Below are positions 62,097 through 64,000 of a DNA stretch of 64,000 bases, one piece after another. A program made the position numbers and the translations under genes. Within the stretch, counting starts at the first letter, position 1. Each line of letters begins with the position of its first letter. Under the pieces are notes generated by a model, which was not told where the DNA came from, searched no databases, and worked only from the letters and a program-made list of their open reading frames with translations. Source of the stretch: Rhizobium sp. Leaf453 (lineage in GTDB: Bacteria; Pseudomonadota; Alphaproteobacteria; Rhizobiales; Rhizobiaceae). Location of the stretch: assembly GCF_001425605.1 (NCBI RefSeq), contig NZ_LMRG01000001.1, positions 749,597 through 813,596 of the forward strand, written 5' to 3'.

Positions 62097-62927
62097 ATGC
62101 AAAAGACCTGGTTCATCACCGGCACCTCATCCGGCTTCGGCCGGATCATGACCGAAAAGCTTCTGGCGCGCGGCGACCGCGTGTTTGCCACGTTGCGCAA
62201 GGTGAAGGCGCTCGACAACCTGAAGGCGGCGCATGGCGACAGCCTGCACGTGGCGCAGCTTGATGTTACCGACACGGCGGCAGTTCGCCGGGCCATCGAC
62301 GAGGCCTTCGCGTTTTTCGGGCGCATCGACGTCATCGTCAGCAATGCCGGCTACGGCCTGTTCGGCGCCGCCGAGGAAGCAACCGACGAACAGATCCGGC
62401 ACCAGCTCGACACCAATGTAATCGGCTCGATCCAGGTGATCCGCGCCGCCCTGCCACATCTGCGCGCCCAGGGTGGCGGACGTATCCTGCAGGTCTCGTC
62501 CGAAGGCGGGCAGATCGTCTATCCGAATTTCAGCCTCTACCACACGAGCAAATGGGCAATCGATGGCTTCGTCGAGGCAGTGTCACTGGAGGTGGCGCCT
62601 TTCGGCATCCAGTTCACCCTGGTCGAGCCCGGCCCGTCCCGCACCGACTTCGCCAAGGGCATCGTCAGCCCGCCGCCGATGGCCGTCTATGACGATACGC
62701 CTGCCGGCGAAATTCGCCGAGCCGTCACGTCGGGCGCGTTCGTCGCCAATGGCGACCCGGTCAAGATGAGCATGGCGATGATAGAGGCCGCCGACCGTCC
62801 GGTCGCGCCGAAACGGCTGGCGCTCGGTAGCGGCAGCTATGCCTCGATCCGGGCGGCGCTGGAAAGCCGGCTGGCCGAACTGGAGGTTGAGAAGCACATC
62901 ACGCTTGCGGTGGATGTCGATGGTTGA
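62097..62927 (+). CDS. SDR family oxidoreductase
   Basis: A 276-residue classical short-chain dehydrogenase. The nucleotide-binding motif is ITGTSSGFGRIM at the N terminus, NAGYGLFGAAEE is the NNAG-type motif, and the catalytic Ser and YxxxK are in QVSSEGGQIVYPNFSLYHTSKWA. Substrate unknown. A GGAG site lies 9 nt before ATG. The adjacent divergent LysR gene suggests inducible expression. Confidence 0.92.
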   Translation: MQKTWFITGTSSGFGRIMTEKLLARGDRVFATLRKVKALDNLKAAHGDSLHVAQLDVTDTAAVRRAIDEAFAFFGRIDVIVSNAGYGLFGAAEEATDEQIRHQLDTNVIGSIQVIRAALPHLRAQGGGRILQVSSEGGQIVYPNFSLYHTSKWAIDGFVEAVSLEVAPFGIQFTLVEPGPSRTDFAKGIVSPPPMAVYDDTPAGEIRRAVTSGAFVANGDPVKMSMAMIEAADRPVAPKRLALGSGSYASIRAALESRLAELEVEKHITLAVDVDG

Positions 62928-62975
62928 GTTGATCGTTTAAGGCGTCAGGGGACGAGCCCGTTACGTAAGAAAAAA

Positions 62976-63091
62976 TCCCTCTCTGGCCTGTCGGCCATCT
63001 CCCCCACAAGGGGGGAGAGGCCCGTTTCCGACCACGGACAGGGCGGCAGGCTAAGCCCCTCCCCCTTGTGGGGAGGGGTTTGGGGAGAGGA
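62976..63091. repeat. Repeat B, copy 2
   Basis: Nearly identical at both ends to 49893-50030: CTCTGGCCTGTCGGCCATC, CTCCCCC-ACAA-GGGGGGAG on the left and CCCCTCCCCC-TTGT-GGGGAGGGG on the right, with a shorter, different centre containing CCGTTTCCGACCACGGACA. It fills most of the gap between the SDR and glutaredoxin-MauE genes. Confidence 0.75.
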
Positions 63092-63123
63092 CTACCATAC
63101 GCGCAATAGCCTTGACACGAGTC

Positions 63124-63891
63124 TCATCCCATATGCCCCGCCGACACCGACATCACCAGCATCCATACCGCCATGGCGATCATCATCAGGTTTTCCGTCA
63201 GCGAGATGAAACCGAGCGGCACGTTGCTGCCGCCGCCGACACAGGCGCATTTCAGCTCTCGCTTGTCGATATAGACGGCCTTGAAGACGGAGACTGCACC
63301 AATCGTGCCGATGAACAGCGCGACGGGGATGGAAATCCAGTTCAGGGCGCCGGCGATCATCAGGATACCGGCGCCGGCCTCGGCGAACGGATAGACGTAG
63401 CCGTAGCGCACCCAGCGCTTGGCCAGCAGGTCATAGTTCAGGAACATCGTCGAAAAGCTCTCGATATCTTGCAGCTTCAGCATGGCCAGGATCGCCATCG
63501 AGAAGGCGATGAACCATTCCGCGGCCCGGATGGTCAGGACCGTGCCGAAGCTGGCATAGCTCGTCGCCAGCGCCATCAGGGCGGCGATCGCGAAGACAGC
63601 CAGAACCGGGCGGTAGGTCACCGCTTTCGGATCACGCACCGTCTTGCCGAAGAAGCGCCGCGTATCGTCATAGCCTCCAACGCGGCTACCATCGATGAAA
63701 ACTTGTGGCGTCGTTTTCACCTGATGCTCTGCCTTGAATGCATCGGTTTCCTCGCGCGTCTTCAGCCAATGGTCTTCGACTTCGTAGCCCTCGCGTTCCA
63801 GAAGATCCTTAGCCTTCAGCCCATAGGGGCAGGTGTGCTTGGGCATCACCATCCGGTAGAGAACGGCCTTTCGGCTTGCTGATTTCAACAT
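63124..63891 (-). CDS. Glutaredoxin-MauE fusion membrane protein
   Basis: About 255 residues. The N-terminal glutaredoxin domain has HTCPYGLKAKDLL (CPYG, so a single active-site Cys) and VKTTPQVFIDGSRVGGYDD, followed by four membrane helices of the MauE/DoxX type (about 92-250), with a CxC pair in KCACVGGGSNVPLG. MauE-like domains support disulfide or methylamine-dehydrogenase maturation. The ATG at 63891 (MLKSASRKAVLYRM) fits the domain. A MerR-type promoter precedes it, so expression is probably metal- or redox-controlled. Confidence 0.85.
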   Translation of the reverse strand: MLKSASRKAVLYRMVMPKHTCPYGLKAKDLLEREGYEVEDHWLKTREETDAFKAEHQVKTTPQVFIDGSRVGGYDDTRRFFGKTVRDPKAVTYRPVLAVFAIAALMALATSYASFGTVLTIRAAEWFIAFSMAILAMLKLQDIESFSTMFLNYDLLAKRWVRYGYVYPFAEAGAGILMIAGALNWISIPVALFIGTIGAVSVFKAVYIDKRELKCACVGGGSNVPLGFISLTENLMMIAMAVWMLVMSVSAGHMG

Positions 63892-63933
63892 GATGCAATC
63901 TTTCAGGGGTTGGGTATTGCGTGACTGCACCCC

Positions 63934-63964
63934 ATATAGGTTCCGTACCATAGTACGGAGTCAA
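63934..63964 (-). promoter_or_regulatory. MerR-type promoter/operator of the glutaredoxin-MauE gene
   Basis: On the minus strand TTGACT (63964-63959) and CTATAT (63939-63934) are separated by 19 bp, the over-long spacer of MerR-activated promoters. The spacer holds the perfect dyad CCGTAC-TATG-GTACGG (63943-63958), the same arms as in mercury-resistance operators. A merR-like gene starts 3 bases beyond the -35. Confidence 0.88.
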
Positions 63965-63966
63965 GA

Positions 63967-64000
63967 ATGTCGACCATGACAATTGCAAAGCTGGCGCGCG
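63967..64000 (+). CDS. MerR family regulator, N-terminal fragment (truncated by window end)
   Basis: Only the first 11 codons are in the window: MSTMTIAKLAR, which is the start of the first helix of a MerR helix-turn-helix (usually followed by GVNVETIRFY-type residues). GGAG is 6 nt upstream of ATG. It is divergent from the glutaredoxin-MauE gene and overlaps its operator, the standard arrangement for MerR control. Confidence 0.75.
   Translation, partial: MSTMTIAKLAR

Overview
The window is about 64 kb of chromosomal DNA from an alphaproteobacterium, most likely a member of the Rhizobiaceae (Rhizobium/Agrobacterium/Sinorhizobium group). The indications are a GcrA cell-cycle regulator, the block hslO-argF-argD next to gcrA, a SAM-II riboswitch in front of metZ, the phoR-pstSCAB-phoU-phoB order with the long form of PstA, a frcBCAK fructose transport operon divergent from a ROK repressor, and a PutA lacking the ribbon-helix-helix domain. 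Genes are dense and GC-rich. I see no phage, insertion sequence, CRISPR array or rRNA. The genus is an inference; no search could be run.

Layout. 0-8 kb: housekeeping metabolism (a tandem-fused dCTP deaminase, riboswitch-controlled metZ, a CDP-alcohol phosphatidyltransferase, apaG, hslO, argF, argD), then gcrA behind a tight cluster of CcrM (GANTC) sites. 8-17 kb: a complete phosphate module on the minus strand (phoR, pstS, pstC, pstA, pstB, phoU, phoB) with a Pho box before pstS and a divergent PPK2 polyphosphate kinase. 17-28.3 kb: a mixed region with a membrane protein of unknown role, a nitronate monooxygenase-like enzyme, tRNA-Thr(CGT), three very small proteins, a DUF992 protein, ureidoglycine aminohydrolase, a MOSC protein, an AI-2E-family and an MFS transporter, and fadD. 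The nitronate monooxygenase and fadD share an 18-bp operator-like motif. 28.7-34.5 kb: pgi, a DUF6894 protein, an RTX secreted protein built from three repeated units, a GT4 glycosyltransferase and a DUF4304 protein.

34.6-44.2 kb: fructose and pyrimidine genes: fructokinase, pyrE, a glyoxalase-fold protein, pyrC, frcK-frcA-frcC-frcB, and divergently frcR plus a FucU/RbsD mutarotase. Fructose would enter through FrcBCA, be phosphorylated by the fructokinase and be converted by Pgi. 44.2-49.2 kb: DoxX, then a CRP/FNR regulator apparently co-transcribed with a CHASE2-class III adenylate cyclase, facing a Tat-exported FecR-domain protein, then a Sel1-repeat protein. 49.2-50.1 kb is a gene-free mosaic of palindromic repeats and a hairpin-rich segment of unknown nature.

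50-60.4 kb: genes for ring amino acids: a proline-racemase-family enzyme, pxpC, pxpB and, divergently, pxpA with a biotin carrier protein and a paralogue that has lost the biotinylated lysine; then a phosphodiesterase, a MAPEG-type protein, a YkgJ cysteine-cluster protein and putA. 60.5-64 kb: an unrecognised protein of lower GC, a divergent LysR/SDR pair, a second copy of the mosaic repeat, and a glutaredoxin-MauE fusion read from a textbook MerR-type promoter, with the first 11 codons of the divergent merR-like gene at the window edge.

The most interesting points are the mutually exclusive hairpins behind the SAM-II aptamer, the GANTC cluster before gcrA, the CRP-CHASE2 cyclase operon, the paired real and degenerate biotin carriers beside pxpA, the covarying repeat hairpins and structured segment at 49.2-49.8 kb, the three-unit RTX protein and the MerR-controlled glutaredoxin-MauE gene.
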